Shown piece after piece: positions 13,436-23,140 of a DNA stretch of 64,000 nucleotides. The stretch spans positions 1-64,000 of the forward strand of contig VFZE01000005.1 of the NCBI GenBank assembly GCA_016871315.1. The letters are read 5' to 3'. This DNA is from Acidimicrobiia bacterium. Lineage in GTDB: Bacteria; Acidobacteriota; Terriglobia; Bryobacterales; Bryobacteraceae. A program made the translations under genes and the position numbers. The notes beneath the pieces are model-generated. The model did not search any database and was not told the DNA's origin. It saw only the letters and a list, made by a program, of their open reading frames with translations. How positions within the stretch are numbered: the stretch's first letter is position 1; every line of letters begins with the position of its first letter.

Positions 13436-15151
13436 ATGAAACGACCTATTCAACAACTTCTCGGAATCGGGCTTCTGGCAGCGGCTTCGCTGTTTGCACA
13501 GCCCAGCAAACTATCCAAAGATCTGGAGAACCTGAAACCCAGCGATAAGGTGAAGGTTATTCTCCAGTTCAAGAATCAACCGAACAACGGCTGGACCACC
13601 CGCCTGAACGCTCTGGGCGGCGCCAGTCAGAGAACCCTGCCACTGGTGAAAGGCATTACTCTTACGCTGCCTGTGGCCGCCTTAAAGGCGCTGGCCTCGG
13701 ATAACGATGTTTTCTACATCACAATGGACCGTAAGCTGAAAGGCTCGACGGTGGACCACTCGCCGGCAACGGTGGGCGCCAATATCGCCCGCGACTACGG
13801 TTATACGGGAACGGGCATCGGCGTGGCGGTGATCGACAGCGGCGTGAAATCGGCGCCCGATCTGGAGCAGGCCGGCAACACGCAATCGCGCATCGTGTAC
13901 AAGGAAAATTTTGTTGAAGGGCAGACGACCACCGAAGACACCTACGGCCACGGCACGCATGTGGCCGGCATCGTGGGCAGCAACGGCAAGTCGTCCTCGG
14001 GCCCACTGGCGCTTTACACCTTCCGCGGGATTGCCCCGACGGTGAATATTGTCAGCCTCAGGGTGCTGAACGAGCAGGGCGCCGGAACCGACGCGGGCGT
14101 GATCGCGGCGATCAATCGCGCCATCGCGTTGAAGACCCAATACAACATCCGTGTGATCAACCTCTCGCTCGGCCGCCCGGTCTATGAAAGCTACGCGCTG
14201 GATCCGCTGTGCCAAGCGGTGAAGGCGGCCTGGGATGCCGGCATCGTAGTGGTGGTGGCGGCCGGCAACCGCGGCCGTGACAACAGCTTCGGAACCAGCG
14301 GATACGGTATGATCGGTTCGCCGGGCAACAGCCCCTACGTGATCACCGTGGGCGCTATGAACACGCGCTCCAGCCCGTCGAAAGCCAACGATCAGATCGC
14401 CACTTATAGCTCCAAGGGCCCCACTCCGATCGACCACATCGTGAAGCCTGACCTGGTTGCTCCGGGCAACCGCGTCATCAGCGATCTCAGCGCGGGCTCC
14501 ACACTGATCGGCCAATTCTCTAACAACGCGGTGAACAAGCTGCTCTATGATCCGCTAGCTAGCTCGTCGGCCTACATGAGGCTGAGCGGTACTTCCATGG
14601 CGGCCCCGATGGTGTCGGGCTCCGCGGCACTGCTCCTGCAGAAATTCCCCAACTTGACGCCTGACCAAGTGAAGGCCCGGCTGATGCGGACGGCATCGAA
14701 GTCGTTCCCGCGTTCCTCCTCGATCAAGGACAAGGTGACCGGAATCACTTATGTTGTTTACTACGATCTGTTCACCGTAGGCGCGGGGTACCTGGACGTT
14801 TGGGCCGCGCTAAACGACACGACGGTGGCCACCGGCAGCGCGGCCTCTCCGACAGCCATCTTCAATGCGTCGACGAACACGGTATCGCTGGTTCTAGGCA
14901 ACAACGTGATCTGGGGCGATACGACGAACTGGCCGACGAACGTGATCTGGGGAGATGCGGTAGTCACGGGCACGAACGTGATCTGGGGGGACAACGTGAT
15001 CTGGGGCCTTGCTGGTACGGCAGGCTTCAACGTACTGTGGGGCGACAACGTTCTGTGGGGCGATAACGTCCTGTGGGGCGAGACCGCGGCCATGGTCACT
15101 CAGGCACTTAGCATCATAAGCGAAGGTGATCCGGACGAAGAGATCTACTAG
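13436..15151 (+). CDS. Secreted S8 subtilisin-like protease with NVIWGD repeat tail
   Basis: The ATG at 13436 (GGAGAG upstream) gives a signal peptide, MKRPIQQLLGIGLLAAASLFAQ, then an I9-type propeptide (KVILQF...LPVAALKALASD). The peptidase S8 triad is complete: D134 (VIDSGV), H172 (HGTHVAG) and S387 (SGTSMAAP), with oxyanion Asn in VVVAAGN. Residues 490-549 hold seven NV(I/L)WG repeats, and the protein ends in an acidic tail, 571 residues in all. Similar Trp-rich tails occur on subtilases of Acidobacteriota; their role is unknown to me. The gene has its own sigma-54 promoter and is followed 30 bases later by the c-di-GMP enzyme gene. Confidence 0.92.
   Translation: MKRPIQQLLGIGLLAAASLFAQPSKLSKDLENLKPSDKVKVILQFKNQPNNGWTTRLNALGGASQRTLPLVKGITLTLPVAALKALASDNDVFYITMDRKLKGSTVDHSPATVGANIARDYGYTGTGIGVAVIDSGVKSAPDLEQAGNTQSRIVYKENFVEGQTTTEDTYGHGTHVAGIVGSNGKSSSGPLALYTFRGIAPTVNIVSLRVLNEQGAGTDAGVIAAINRAIALKTQYNIRVINLSLGRPVYESYALDPLCQAVKAAWDAGIVVVVAAGNRGRDNSFGTSGYGMIGSPGNSPYVITVGAMNTRSSPSKANDQIATYSSKGPTPIDHIVKPDLVAPGNRVISDLSAGSTLIGQFSNNAVNKLLYDPLASSSAYMRLSGTSMAAPMVSGSAALLLQKFPNLTPDQVKARLMRTASKSFPRSSSIKDKVTGITYVVYYDLFTVGAGYLDVWAALNDTTVATGSAASPTAIFNASTNTVSLVLGNNVIWGDTTNWPTNVIWGDAVVTGTNVIWGDNVIWGLAGTAGFNVLWGDNVLWGDNVLWGETAAMVTQALSIISEGDPDEEIY
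14903..15082 (+). repeat. Seven NV(I/L)WG(D) repeats in the protease tail
   Basis: Four copies of AACGTGATCTGGGG and three of AACGTNCTGTGGGG encode NVIWGD, NVIWGD, NVIWGD, NVIWGL, NVLWGD, NVLWGD, NVLWGE. Spacing varies from directly adjacent to ten residues. The near identity at DNA level suggests recent expansion by slippage or recombination. Confidence 0.9.
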
Positions 15152-15166
15152 GGAGCGTTCCGCTCC
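15152..15166 (+). other. Small hairpin between protease and c-di-GMP gene
   Basis: GGAGCG-TTC-CGCTCC directly follows the protease stop codon. It lacks a T-run and so is not a standard terminator; it may stabilise the upstream mRNA end or attenuate expression of the next gene at 15182. Confidence 0.35.
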
Positions 15167-15181
15167 GCCGGAAGCCGGACG

Positions 15182-17633
15182 ATGAAGGGTCTCCGCCTTA
15201 TTGCGAAGTTGTACATCCTGGCCATGTGGGCCCTGGGGCTTGTGGTATGCCTCAGGGCCCCTGGCCTTTGGAACCAGCAGCAATTCTCTCAGTTCTGCCT
15301 TTACCTGGTTCTGGCGATCCTCACCTCGCGGCTGAAGATCAAGTTGCCGGGCATCACCGGCACAATGAGTTTGAACTACGTGTTCATCCTGGTCAGCGTC
15401 CCGGAGCTGAGCCTGCTTCAAACCACCACGATCGGCTGGGGGGGGGACACTGGCCCAGGCCTATTACCGAACCGGAGCCAGGCCGACGCCGATCCAGGTA
15501 GTGTTCAATCTGAGCCAGAGCACGGTCTGTTCGGCGGCCGCCTGGTTGACCTTCCAAGGGATTTATCTGTTGAGCGGCAGCAGCTCCCTGCCGATTGCGC
15601 TGACCGTCTCCTCAGGAGTCTATTTCCTGTTCAACACTTTTTCCATCTCCACGATCATCGCCCTCACCGAATCGAGCACCGTTTTCTCGGTCTGGAGGAA
15701 CAACTTCTACTGGACAGCGCCGCATTACCTCATCGGGGCCGGCGTGGCGGCGTTCATTCATCTTTGCAACCGGCAATTCGGCTGGCTTTACGCGGTCCTG
15801 ATCCTGCCGGTGATCTACCTCGTCTACACCTCCTATCAGCTTTACTTGACGCGGCTGGCCGATGAAAAGCGCCACGTGACGCAAATGGCCGACTTGCATT
15901 TGCGGACGATCGAGGCGCTGGCGCTGGCCATCGAAGCCAAGGACGATACCACTCACGGGCATCTCCGCCGGGTGCAGATATACGCCGAGGAGATCGGCAA
16001 GGAGCTCGCCTTATCGAAAGAGGAGTTGCAGGCGCTGGAGGCGGCTGCACTCCTGCACGACATCGGCAAGCTCGCGGTGCCGGAGTACATCATCTCGAAA
16101 CCGGGGCGGCTGACGACCGACGAGTTTGAGAAGATCAAGATCCATCCGATCGTGGGGGCGGAGATTCTCGAGTGCGTGAACTTTCCGTATCCGGTGGTGC
16201 CGATCGTGCGGTCGCACCATGAAAAATGGGATGGCTCGGGCTACCCGGACGGGTTGAAGGCGGAACAGATTCCGATTGGGGCGCGCATCATCTCCGCGGT
16301 GGATTGTCTGGATGCGCTGGCATCGGACCGGCAGTATCGCCCGGCACTGCCGCTGGACGATGCGATGGCGCACGTAGTAAGGGAGTCTGGCAAGAGCTTC
16401 GATCCCAGGGTCGTGGATGTGCTGAAGCGGCGCTACCGCGTGTTGGAACAGATGGTGAAACAGACCGGCGATTCCACTTCGAGGTTATCTACCAGGGCTC
16501 GTGTGGAGCGCGGGGCGGCGCCGGCGGCGGGGCTGGAGCAGTTGAGGAACGCCGTGGTGGCGCCGCCGGATCCGGAATCGAGCTTCATTTCGGCGATTGC
16601 GGCGGCTAGGCAGGAGTTCCAGCTGCTGCATGAGGTGACACGGGACCTGGGTAATTCCTTGAGCATGGAGGAGACGCTGGCGATGCTCTCCCAGCGGCTG
16701 CGGCCGCTCATCCCCTTTGACGCCATCGCCATTTACCAATTGCATGAGCAGACGCTGGTGCCACAGTACGTTTTCGGAGAGGATCAGAAGAAACTGGCGA
16801 ACCTGCGGATCCCGTTTGGGCAGGGTTTATCGGGCTGGGTAGCGGAGAACAAACGCCCGATCGTGAACGGGAATCCCGCTGTGGAATCGGGATATCTCCA
16901 GGACGCCGCGACCAGCCCCAACCTGCGCTCGGCGCTATCGGTCCCGTTGGAGGCGCTTTCCGGCGTAATCGGGGCGCTGACTCTGTACCGCAATGAGCCG
17001 AGTTCCTTCACGCGGGATCATCTGCGGCTGCTTCTGGCAATCTCCTCGAAAGCCGCGCTGACGATTGAAAATTCCTGGAAATATGCCGAAGTGCGGACGA
17101 AGGTGGGAACGGATCAGTTAACGGGATTGCTCAACACGCAATCGCTGTTTCTGGAGTTGGACAAGGAGCTGGAAAAGTGCAAGCAGAACGGAACGGTCCT
17201 CGCGGTGATGGTGCTGGACATGAACGGTTTCAAGCAGGTCAATGACACGCTGGGCCACATGATCGGTAACCAGCTCTTACTGCAATCGGCCAACGGGCTG
17301 CGCACACATTGCCGGCAGACCGATCACGCCGCCAGGATGGGGGGCGATGAATTCGCGGTGGTGCTGCCGGGCATTACCCCGCATGCAGCGGCGGAGAAGG
17401 CGCATGCTTTCTGCCAGGCGATCATCGAAGCGGGCCAGACAGTCACCGGGCACGACCTTGTTTCCGCCAGTATCGGCACGGCCTTCTTCCCGGCCGACGG
17501 CGCCGACGCCGAGCAACTGCTGGCCGAGGCGGACCGCAAGATGTATGTGGCCAAGAAAGAGCATCACGAGAAGACGCGGCGCGCGGCGTGCGGTCCGGCC
17601 GTTCCTCACCACCCGCCGGTCACCGTGCACTAA
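15182..17633 (+). CDS. Membrane HD-GYP/GAF/GGDEF c-di-GMP enzyme, frame broken at a G9 tract
   Basis: Two overlapping frames make one protein if a single G is removed from the nine at 15438-15446; the repaired product is 816 residues. The first frame (15182) encodes the first membrane segments, and the second (open from about 15450, first ATG-like codon 15501) the rest. Order: about seven membrane segments, HD-GYP domain (LLHDIGK, HHEKWDGSGYPDGL), GAF domain, then GGDEF with intact MGGDEF and an RQTD inhibitory site five residues before it. HD-GYP degrades and GGDEF makes c-di-GMP, so both activities look possible. As sequenced, translation from 15182 stops early; the 15501 start would lack the first membrane helices. 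Sequencing error, mutation and phase variation all remain possible. Confidence 0.85.
15438..15446 (+). repeat. Homopolymeric G9 tract at the frame break
   Basis: Nine consecutive G residues occur inside the second predicted membrane region. With eight G the reading continues TIGWGGTLAQAYYRTGARPT into the downstream frame; with nine it shifts. Runs of this length are prone to slipped-strand mispairing and to base-calling error. Confidence 0.85.
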
Positions 17634-17638
17634 GAAGA

Positions 17639-18493
17639 TCAGGCGAGTGCGTTCTTGCAGTAGTCCAGGCAGCGGCGGACTTCCGTCAACGTGTCTTCTC
17701 CGCGGTACTCGTATTCGATGTTAGCGGGGATTTTCCACCGGTTCTTCTTGAGCAGCTGTAACACTTCCCTGATGGGCGTGTCGCCCTCCCCGAAGGAGAC
17801 GTTGGCGCCCTGATTCTTCTTGCGGTCCTTGATATGCAGCGTGATGATCTGGGCGTGGTGTTTGGCCAGGAAGGCGACCGGATCAAAGCCCGCCGCGACG
17901 AAGTGCCCGATGTCGAGATTGATGACGATGTTGGCCCCGGCCTTGGATGCCTCTTCGAAATCTTCCGGCCGGGCGAATTCGTTCGGCTTGATATTGGAGT
18001 GGTTGTGCATACCCACTTTGATGGCGTGTTTGCCGGCGAAGGGCGCCACACGCACGGCCGTGGAGACGTTGGAGGAAGCAGTAATGTACTTCACTCCCAT
18101 GGCCTTCACCATCTCAAAGCCCCGCTCGATTTCGGCGTCGGTGAAATCGTCGCGGAAGCTGTAGTTATAGGCGTAAAGATCGATGCCGGCCTCGTCGAGT
18201 TTCTTGCGCACCTGCTGAAAGTGAGAAAGCGGCGTGGAGAGCCGCCAGTTGCGGAGCTCCTCGCGGGTCGGTCTGGGCTGCATCGGCTCCACGTGCCCGC
18301 TCCAGAGCTCGACCGAGCCGAGGCCGATTTCCTTTATCGCGGCGATGGCCTGATCCAGTGGGCGGTCTCGAAAACTGTAGCTCTGCACGCCGAGTGTGAC
18401 GCCGTTGACGGTGGAGTTGATTTTGGCGGCAAAGGCGGGTGCGGCCAGACCGGCTAAGGCGGATTGCGCAAATCGTCTACGGGAAACTGCCAT
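17639..18493 (-). CDS. Tat-exported sugar phosphate isomerase/epimerase-like TIM barrel
   Basis: The ATG at 18493 has AGGAGGT seven bases upstream and a twin-arginine signal, [20 protein letters not shown]. The 284-residue product then follows the xylose-isomerase-like TIM barrel: [47 protein letters not shown], and [10 protein letters not shown] at the end, where metal-binding His, Asp and Glu usually lie. Secreted members are frequent in Acidobacteriota and Planctomycetota and are thought to isomerise or cleave oxidised (3-keto) sugars. The substrate is inferred from family only. It converges on the c-di-GMP gene with five bases between stops. Confidence 0.85.
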   Translation of the reverse strand: MAVSRRRFAQSALAGLAAPAFAAKINSTVNGVTLGVQSYSFRDRPLDQAIAAIKEIGLGSVELWSGHVEPMQPRPTREELRNWRLSTPLSHFQQVRKKLDEAGIDLYAYNYSFRDDFTDAEIERGFEMVKAMGVKYITASSNVSTAVRVAPFAGKHAIKVGMHNHSNIKPNEFARPEDFEEASKAGANIVINLDIGHFVAAGFDPVAFLAKHHAQIITLHIKDRKKNQGANVSFGEGDTPIREVLQLLKKNRWKIPANIEYEYRGEDTLTEVRRCLDYCKNALA

Positions 18494-18550
18494 GAAGACC
18501 TCCTGTGAATCGAACATCATACCATCGGGGCCCTCACCGATAAGCGCCTC

Positions 18551-20182
18551 ATGCGAATTCTTGCAGCCCTGGCCGTGGTGTGTTGCGTCTATGCCGGTGC
18601 GCCGATGAGAAGCGGCGCCAACTTGGTGAAGTGGAAGGAAGGCAGGCTTTCGATTCAGGTGAGCCGTACCGTGCACATGGCCGAGAGCGAAACGGGAGTC
18701 GACCGCCGGGAATCGGCGGCGAGTGTGCACACCGCCGTCATGGAAGCCGTGCACGCCTGGAGCCACACGGCCAAGGCCGGTGTGAGCATCGAGGTGCAGT
18801 TCACAGACGACGCCAAGCTCGAGCCGGGCCGGAGCCTGATCACCTTCACCGACACCGCGCCGTTTGACGACGGGCTATGCGACAAGAACACGTTTCTCGC
18901 CTGCACGATTCTGCGGTTCGCGGAGGATACCGGGGAGCTGGATTCGGTGGGGATTGCGTTCAACCCGTATCTGCGCCATTCCTCGATCGGGCTGAAGGGG
19001 ACGCACGATCTGGGCCTGGTGATACTGCATGAGATCGGGCATGCGCTGGGGCTGGATCACAGTCCGCTGCAGGATGCGGTAATGTCGGCGTACGTGGAAC
19101 TGGCGACGGTGGAACCGGGTGGGGATTTCGGAGTGCGGGAATTGTCAAGCGACGACATGATGAGCCTGGCTATGCTGTATCCGCCGGCGCCGTCGGAGGA
19201 GGCGCAACCGGGCCGGATCCGCGGGACGGTGAGAAGGAATGGAGAGGCGCTGGCCGGAGCCCATGTGTTCGCGATCAACCGGCACGGCCATCCGGTGCAT
19301 TCAGCGGTGACGATGGACGAGGGCGTTTTCGAGCTGCTGGTGCCGGCGGGGGAATACCACATCCTCGCCGAGCCTTTGGACGGTCCGGCGCTGGTGGCGC
19401 AGATGGCATCGCCGCCGCCTCGCGCCCCGAAGTTTCCGACGCTGATGTGGAACACGGCGGGCGGCCACGCGACCGACGGGATGACCGTAGCGGTGGAGGC
19501 CGGGCAGAGCCGCGAGGCGATCGATTTCACCGTGCCGGATACGCGGCTCGTGAACGTGGACACGATCGGGATGGTGGAAAGCGGCCGTTACCTGGGCGGA
19601 CCACGCGTGTTCATGGGACGGGGACGCCAGTACATGCTCGGGCTGACACGGACACCCGCGGAAGGACCACCTTCGGTTCGAATTCCAAGCTCCCCGGTCG
19701 AAAACGATGGGCAGGCCAATTCACCGTCCAGCGCCCCGCAACTGGTCCGTCAGCGGGTAAAAGTGAATGCGGATGGCCGGCTGGGAGCCTATGTGGTGAA
19801 GTATCTCGCTGAGCAGAGCGTGTCGGTGATGGCCGGTTCGCTGCGCGTGGTTCCGAGCCCCGCGGTGGAGGGAGTTCGTGATTCTTCCACAGGCGCCGAA
19901 GCGTCCGCCTATAAGGCGAACCAGCTCATTTCCATTTCCGGCGCCGATCTTGCGGCGCGCACGTCGGCATCAACGCCGTGGCAGGAGACCGCCGCCCGCC
20001 CGACGCAGCTCGGAGGAGCCTCGGTCCGCATCGGAGACCGCTGGGCGCCTCTGTTCGCGGTGACCCCGCACGAGATTGTCGCTGCGGTGCCGGAAGGGCT
20101 CGAAGGAGCCACGGTAACTTTGCGCGTGGTGACCGGCGCTGGCGTGGAGAGCCAACCGCTGGCTTTGAGGCTTGTACAATGA
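18551..20182 (+). CDS. Secreted matrixin-like metalloprotease with Solibacter C-terminal domain
   Basis: A 543-residue protein with a signal peptide ([17 protein letters not shown]). The zinc site [12 protein letters not shown] lies near residue 160 and the Met-turn AVMSAY follows, as in matrixins (M10). Residues of about 215-330 form a carboxypeptidase-regulatory-like beta sandwich ([20 protein letters not shown]). The last 90 residues ([33 protein letters not shown]) match the TIGR03437 Solibacter C-terminal domain. It should be an extracellular endopeptidase. The gene is divergent from the sugar isomerase and overlaps the next frame by 11 bases. Confidence 0.87.
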   Translation: MRILAALAVVCCVYAGAPMRSGANLVKWKEGRLSIQVSRTVHMAESETGVDRRESAASVHTAVMEAVHAWSHTAKAGVSIEVQFTDDAKLEPGRSLITFTDTAPFDDGLCDKNTFLACTILRFAEDTGELDSVGIAFNPYLRHSSIGLKGTHDLGLVILHEIGHALGLDHSPLQDAVMSAYVELATVEPGGDFGVRELSSDDMMSLAMLYPPAPSEEAQPGRIRGTVRRNGEALAGAHVFAINRHGHPVHSAVTMDEGVFELLVPAGEYHILAEPLDGPALVAQMASPPPRAPKFPTLMWNTAGGHATDGMTVAVEAGQSREAIDFTVPDTRLVNVDTIGMVESGRYLGGPRVFMGRGRQYMLGLTRTPAEGPPSVRIPSSPVENDGQANSPSSAPQLVRQRVKVNADGRLGAYVVKYLAEQSVSVMAGSLRVVPSPAVEGVRDSSTGAEASAYKANQLISISGADLAARTSASTPWQETAARPTQLGGASVRIGDRWAPLFAVTPHEIVAAVPEGLEGATVTLRVVTGAGVESQPLALRLVQ

Positions 20183-22262
20183 GGACTTGCTCCCGGTTGC
20201 CGCTGTACTTCTTGGCGGGATTCTGCCCATCGCCTGTGCCTGGTGCGCCGGCCGCCGGCTGATTCCACCCTCGTTCCCTCACACCATCGCCCTGGCGGCA
20301 GGAGCCGTCCTCCTCGCCCAAGCGATCTTCCTTCTCCTGCTGGCCGGTTGGCTAAGCCTTTGGAGTCTTGCCGCGCTTGGCTTGGCCTGCCTTGCCTGCT
20401 TTCAAAGGACCCCGTTCGAGCGGCCGCGCAAGGCCTGGCTGCTGTTCCTCCCCTTCTTCCTTTTCTATCTCGTGCATGCCATGGCTCCGGAGACGCAGCC
20501 CGACGGCTATACCTACCATCTGGGACTGGTGGCGGAGTGGCTGCGGATTGGAGGGCTGGCGGACCGCGTCGGCTTCTACGAGATGCTCCCACAGGGAGTG
20601 GAAGCGTTGTTCACGATGGCGTTCGCCATCGGCGGACACCCGGCGGCAAAGCTCGTGCATTTCGCATTCACGCTGGCGGCGGCGCCGTTGATCGTCGCGA
20701 CGGCGCGCAAGCTGGGTTTTGACGGCATGCCGGCGGCGGGCTTGTTCCTGCTCTCTCCGGTGGTGGGTGTGTGCGGAACTTCTGCCTACAACGACGTGGC
20801 GCTGGCATTCTTCACACTGGCGGCGTTCTATGTGTTGGTGGATGGCCGCTCCGCTGCGTTGGCGGGATTGCTTGCCGGATTCTGTTACGCGGTAAAGCTG
20901 CCGGGCATTCTGATCGCGCCGGCTCTTGTGGCATGGCTGCTGGTAGCCTGCAAGTGGCGTGCGGCGCTCACCGCGGCGGCGGCGGCTGCCGCGGTGATGG
21001 CGCCCTGGTTGGCCCGGACTTGGTGGATGTCCGGCAATCCAGTGGCGCCGCTGTTCAACCGCTGGTTCCCGAACTCGCACTTCCACCTTTCCTCCCATGA
21101 GTTTCTGACCGGCTGGCTGCGCACCTACGATGTGCCATGGCAGGAGCAGTGGTGGGAGGTGACGCTGTCGGGAGCGAGAACCGGCGGGGCGCTTGGCTTG
21201 GCCTTCCTGCTGGCGCCGGTAGCCCTGCTCGCCCTGCGGCGGCGGGAAGGCCGGTGGCTGTGGCTTGCCACAGCGGTTGCCGCATTGCCATGGATGTTCA
21301 ACGCGGGCACGCGGTTTCTGATTCCGGCGGCTGTGTTTGCGGCACTGGCGCTGGCGATGACGCTGCCGCGGCCGCTGGCATGGACTCTTGTGGCGGTGCA
21401 GGCCATCGCTGGCCTGCCGCCTGTGCAGGATTACTTTGGCTCCCCTGGATGGCGTTTGCACGGTGTTCCTTGGCGGGCGGCGCTGCGATGGGAACATGAG
21501 CAGGACTATCTGCGGCGGACCCTGCCTGAGTACCGGCGGGCGGAAATGCTAAACCGCCACGTGAAGCCGGGCGAACGCGTTCTGGAGTTGGTGGCCGCGC
21601 CGTGGGCTTACACGCACGCCACACTGATCACTCCCTGGCAGAACAGCTACGCCGAACTCGTGTTGGACACCCTCATGGGGGCTTCGGAAACCTATGCCGA
21701 GCCGCTTTATGTCCAGGAGTCGAAGTGGGAGCCGGTGCCCCTGCAAAGTGTACGCATCCGCAACGCGCTGACCGCACCGCCCGACTGGAGCATACAGGAA
21801 GTGGAGTTGCCCGGCGGGGTCAAACCTGCGGGGGCCGTTTCGACGCCGAACCCCTGGGAGATCCGGCTTGCCTTGGACGGAAATGCGGCAACACGATGGA
21901 GAACCTGGCAACCACGGCAGGAAGGCATGGCAGTCACCATGGAGCTCAGCCAACCGGCCGTGCTGAGCGGGATACGCTTCCTTTGCCGGCAACCAGGACC
22001 GATGCGCATAGACATCCTTCCGGCCGGAGGCCAGTGGCGCGAGATCGGCGAGCCCGAGCAACGCGCCGATGAACCACGGAACCTGAGGCCGCTGGCGTTA
22101 CGTTTTCTCCGCGAACAGGGATTCCGCTATGTGCTCACCGATACCAACGGCGAGGGTTACGGTTCCCTGGGCCAGGAGCTGCGCAGGCACGCTCCCGAAT
22201 GGGGGCTGGAGGAACTGGCCAATGTCGGCAGTGTTTGTCTGCTGCGTGTTCGGGATCCGTAG
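20172..22262 (+). CDS. GT-C type membrane protein with C-terminal F5/8-like domain
   Basis: About 696 residues. The first 420 contain ten or more membrane helices and, in an outward loop, ETQPDGYTYHLGLVAEWLR, where the acidic pair of GT-C transferases is expected. Residues of about 530-640 (NPWEIRLALDGNAATRWRTW, VTMELSQPAVLSGIRFL) resemble a discoidin/F5-8 type C carbohydrate-binding domain. The start is uncertain: the TTG at 20172 overlaps the previous gene and lies beside TTTGAGG; TTG 20187 is another choice. A role in transferring sugars to an exported acceptor is inferred from fold; the combination with a binding domain is less common. Confidence 0.7.
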   Translation: MYNEDLLPVAAVLLGGILPIACAWCAGRRLIPPSFPHTIALAAGAVLLAQAIFLLLLAGWLSLWSLAALGLACLACFQRTPFERPRKAWLLFLPFFLFYLVHAMAPETQPDGYTYHLGLVAEWLRIGGLADRVGFYEMLPQGVEALFTMAFAIGGHPAAKLVHFAFTLAAAPLIVATARKLGFDGMPAAGLFLLSPVVGVCGTSAYNDVALAFFTLAAFYVLVDGRSAALAGLLAGFCYAVKLPGILIAPALVAWLLVACKWRAALTAAAAAAAVMAPWLARTWWMSGNPVAPLFNRWFPNSHFHLSSHEFLTGWLRTYDVPWQEQWWEVTLSGARTGGALGLAFLLAPVALLALRRREGRWLWLATAVAALPWMFNAGTRFLIPAAVFAALALAMTLPRPLAWTLVAVQAIAGLPPVQDYFGSPGWRLHGVPWRAALRWEHEQDYLRRTLPEYRRAEMLNRHVKPGERVLELVAAPWAYTHATLITPWQNSYAELVLDTLMGASETYAEPLYVQESKWEPVPLQSVRIRNALTAPPDWSIQEVELPGGVKPAGAVSTPNPWEIRLALDGNAATRWRTWQPRQEGMAVTMELSQPAVLSGIRFLCRQPGPMRIDILPAGGQWREIGEPEQRADEPRNLRPLALRFLREQGFRYVLTDTNGEGYGSLGQELRRHAPEWGLEELANVGSVCLLRVRDP

Positions 22263-23027
22263 TTACTGCTTCCTCTGCTTCGCGAAGGCCTCCGCGATTC
22301 TCACCGCAAGCGAATTGGTCTCCGCGTAGGAGATGTTCGACATCACCGACACCGCCAGTCCGTGACCGGGAAACGTCACCAGGGACACCGCCATCCCCCC
22401 CAATAGATCGCCGTCGTGGCCGGCCGCCACCGTCTGTTCGCCCGCCACAGTGACCGTCTCCCTTTCCCAGCCAAGGCCGTACCCCGTCTGTTGACCGGAA
22501 GACAGCCGTTGCGGTGTTTGCAGCAATTCCACCGTGTGTCCCATCACATGGCGTAATGTTACCGGCCACTCTTTTTGAGGGAATTCAGGGACGTACTTCC
22601 TGATCTCCTCATCCAGCTTGAGCCGCCCTTCCTCCACCAGCAGCCCCACCGCTGCCGACGTGAGTACCGTGGAAGCGGTTCCGATCCCGAACCGGTGATT
22701 CGGCGTTACAGGGACACGGTCCTTGAGATCCGCGTACCCGAAGCCTTCCGCCCACAAAACCCCGCCATCCATGCCGACAGCCACCGAAACTCCCGGCAGG
22801 TTCTTCTCGCTAAGATGCGCCCGCACGATCCCCCGCGCCCAATCGACCGAGCCCGCCAACTCTGGCGCCGGCGCCGAATCCGTCACCGATGGCGCCGCTT
22901 GCGGGTGCGGGTGCAGCACCGGTGCGGTGGCCATCATATAGACCCACAAGCCCGGAATCGCCACTACGATCAGCCCAGCCAGCCCGAAGACCAACGCGAT
23001 CCGCCCGGGCAACCGCCCCTTAGCCAT
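22263..23027 (-). CDS. Beta-lactamase-like (class C/LACTB) protein, catalytically degenerate
   Basis: The uninterrupted frame encodes 254 residues with one N-terminal membrane anchor. The region LPGVSVAVGMDGGVLWAEGF and the following GLLVEEGRLKLDEEIRKYVP are classic serine beta-lactamase/DD-peptidase family sequence. However, the SxxK nucleophile motif reads GTASTVLT, so both Ser and Lys are gone, and sequence jumps from LRHVMGHT to VELLQTPQRLSSGQQTGYG, removing roughly a hundred residues that should carry YxN. The late HxG block (GHDGDLLGG) is kept. It cannot be an active serine hydrolase. It is either a pseudoenzyme or a gene in decay. Confidence 0.75.
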   Translation of the reverse strand: MAKGRLPGRIALVFGLAGLIVVAIPGLWVYMMATAPVLHPHPQAAPSVTDSAPAPELAGSVDWARGIVRAHLSEKNLPGVSVAVGMDGGVLWAEGFGYADLKDRVPVTPNHRFGIGTASTVLTSAAVGLLVEEGRLKLDEEIRKYVPEFPQKEWPVTLRHVMGHTVELLQTPQRLSSGQQTGYGLGWERETVTVAGEQTVAAGHDGDLLGGMAVSLVTFPGHGLAVSVMSNISYAETNSLAVRIAEAFAKQRKQ

Positions 23028-23087
23028 GCCCACTACTTTACGCTACAAAGTACCCTGTGTCAATCCGCGCTTGGCAGCCTGCTCATG

Positions 23088-23121
23088 AAAAAAGGCCGCG
23101 GGGTACCCCGCGGCCTTTTTT
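23088..23121. terminator. Strong bidirectional rho-independent terminator
   Basis: A6, then GGCCGCGGG-GTAC-CCCGCGGCC, then T6 forms a nine-pair GC stem with a T-run in either direction. It lies 20 bases after the pilin stop codon on the minus strand and isolates the pilin from the lactamase-like gene. It is the clearest terminator in the window. Confidence 0.92.
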
Positions 23122-23140
23122 CGGTTGAGGAACGCCCTGA

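Noticed and set aside
14903-15082. CRISPR-like repeat array
   Set aside because: Repeats are short, in frame within a protease gene, lack uniform spacers and encode a hexapeptide; no cas genes are present.
15152-15166. Transcription terminator after the protease
   Set aside because: The hairpin is short and has no T-run, so it is not called a terminator and co-transcription with the next gene stays possible.
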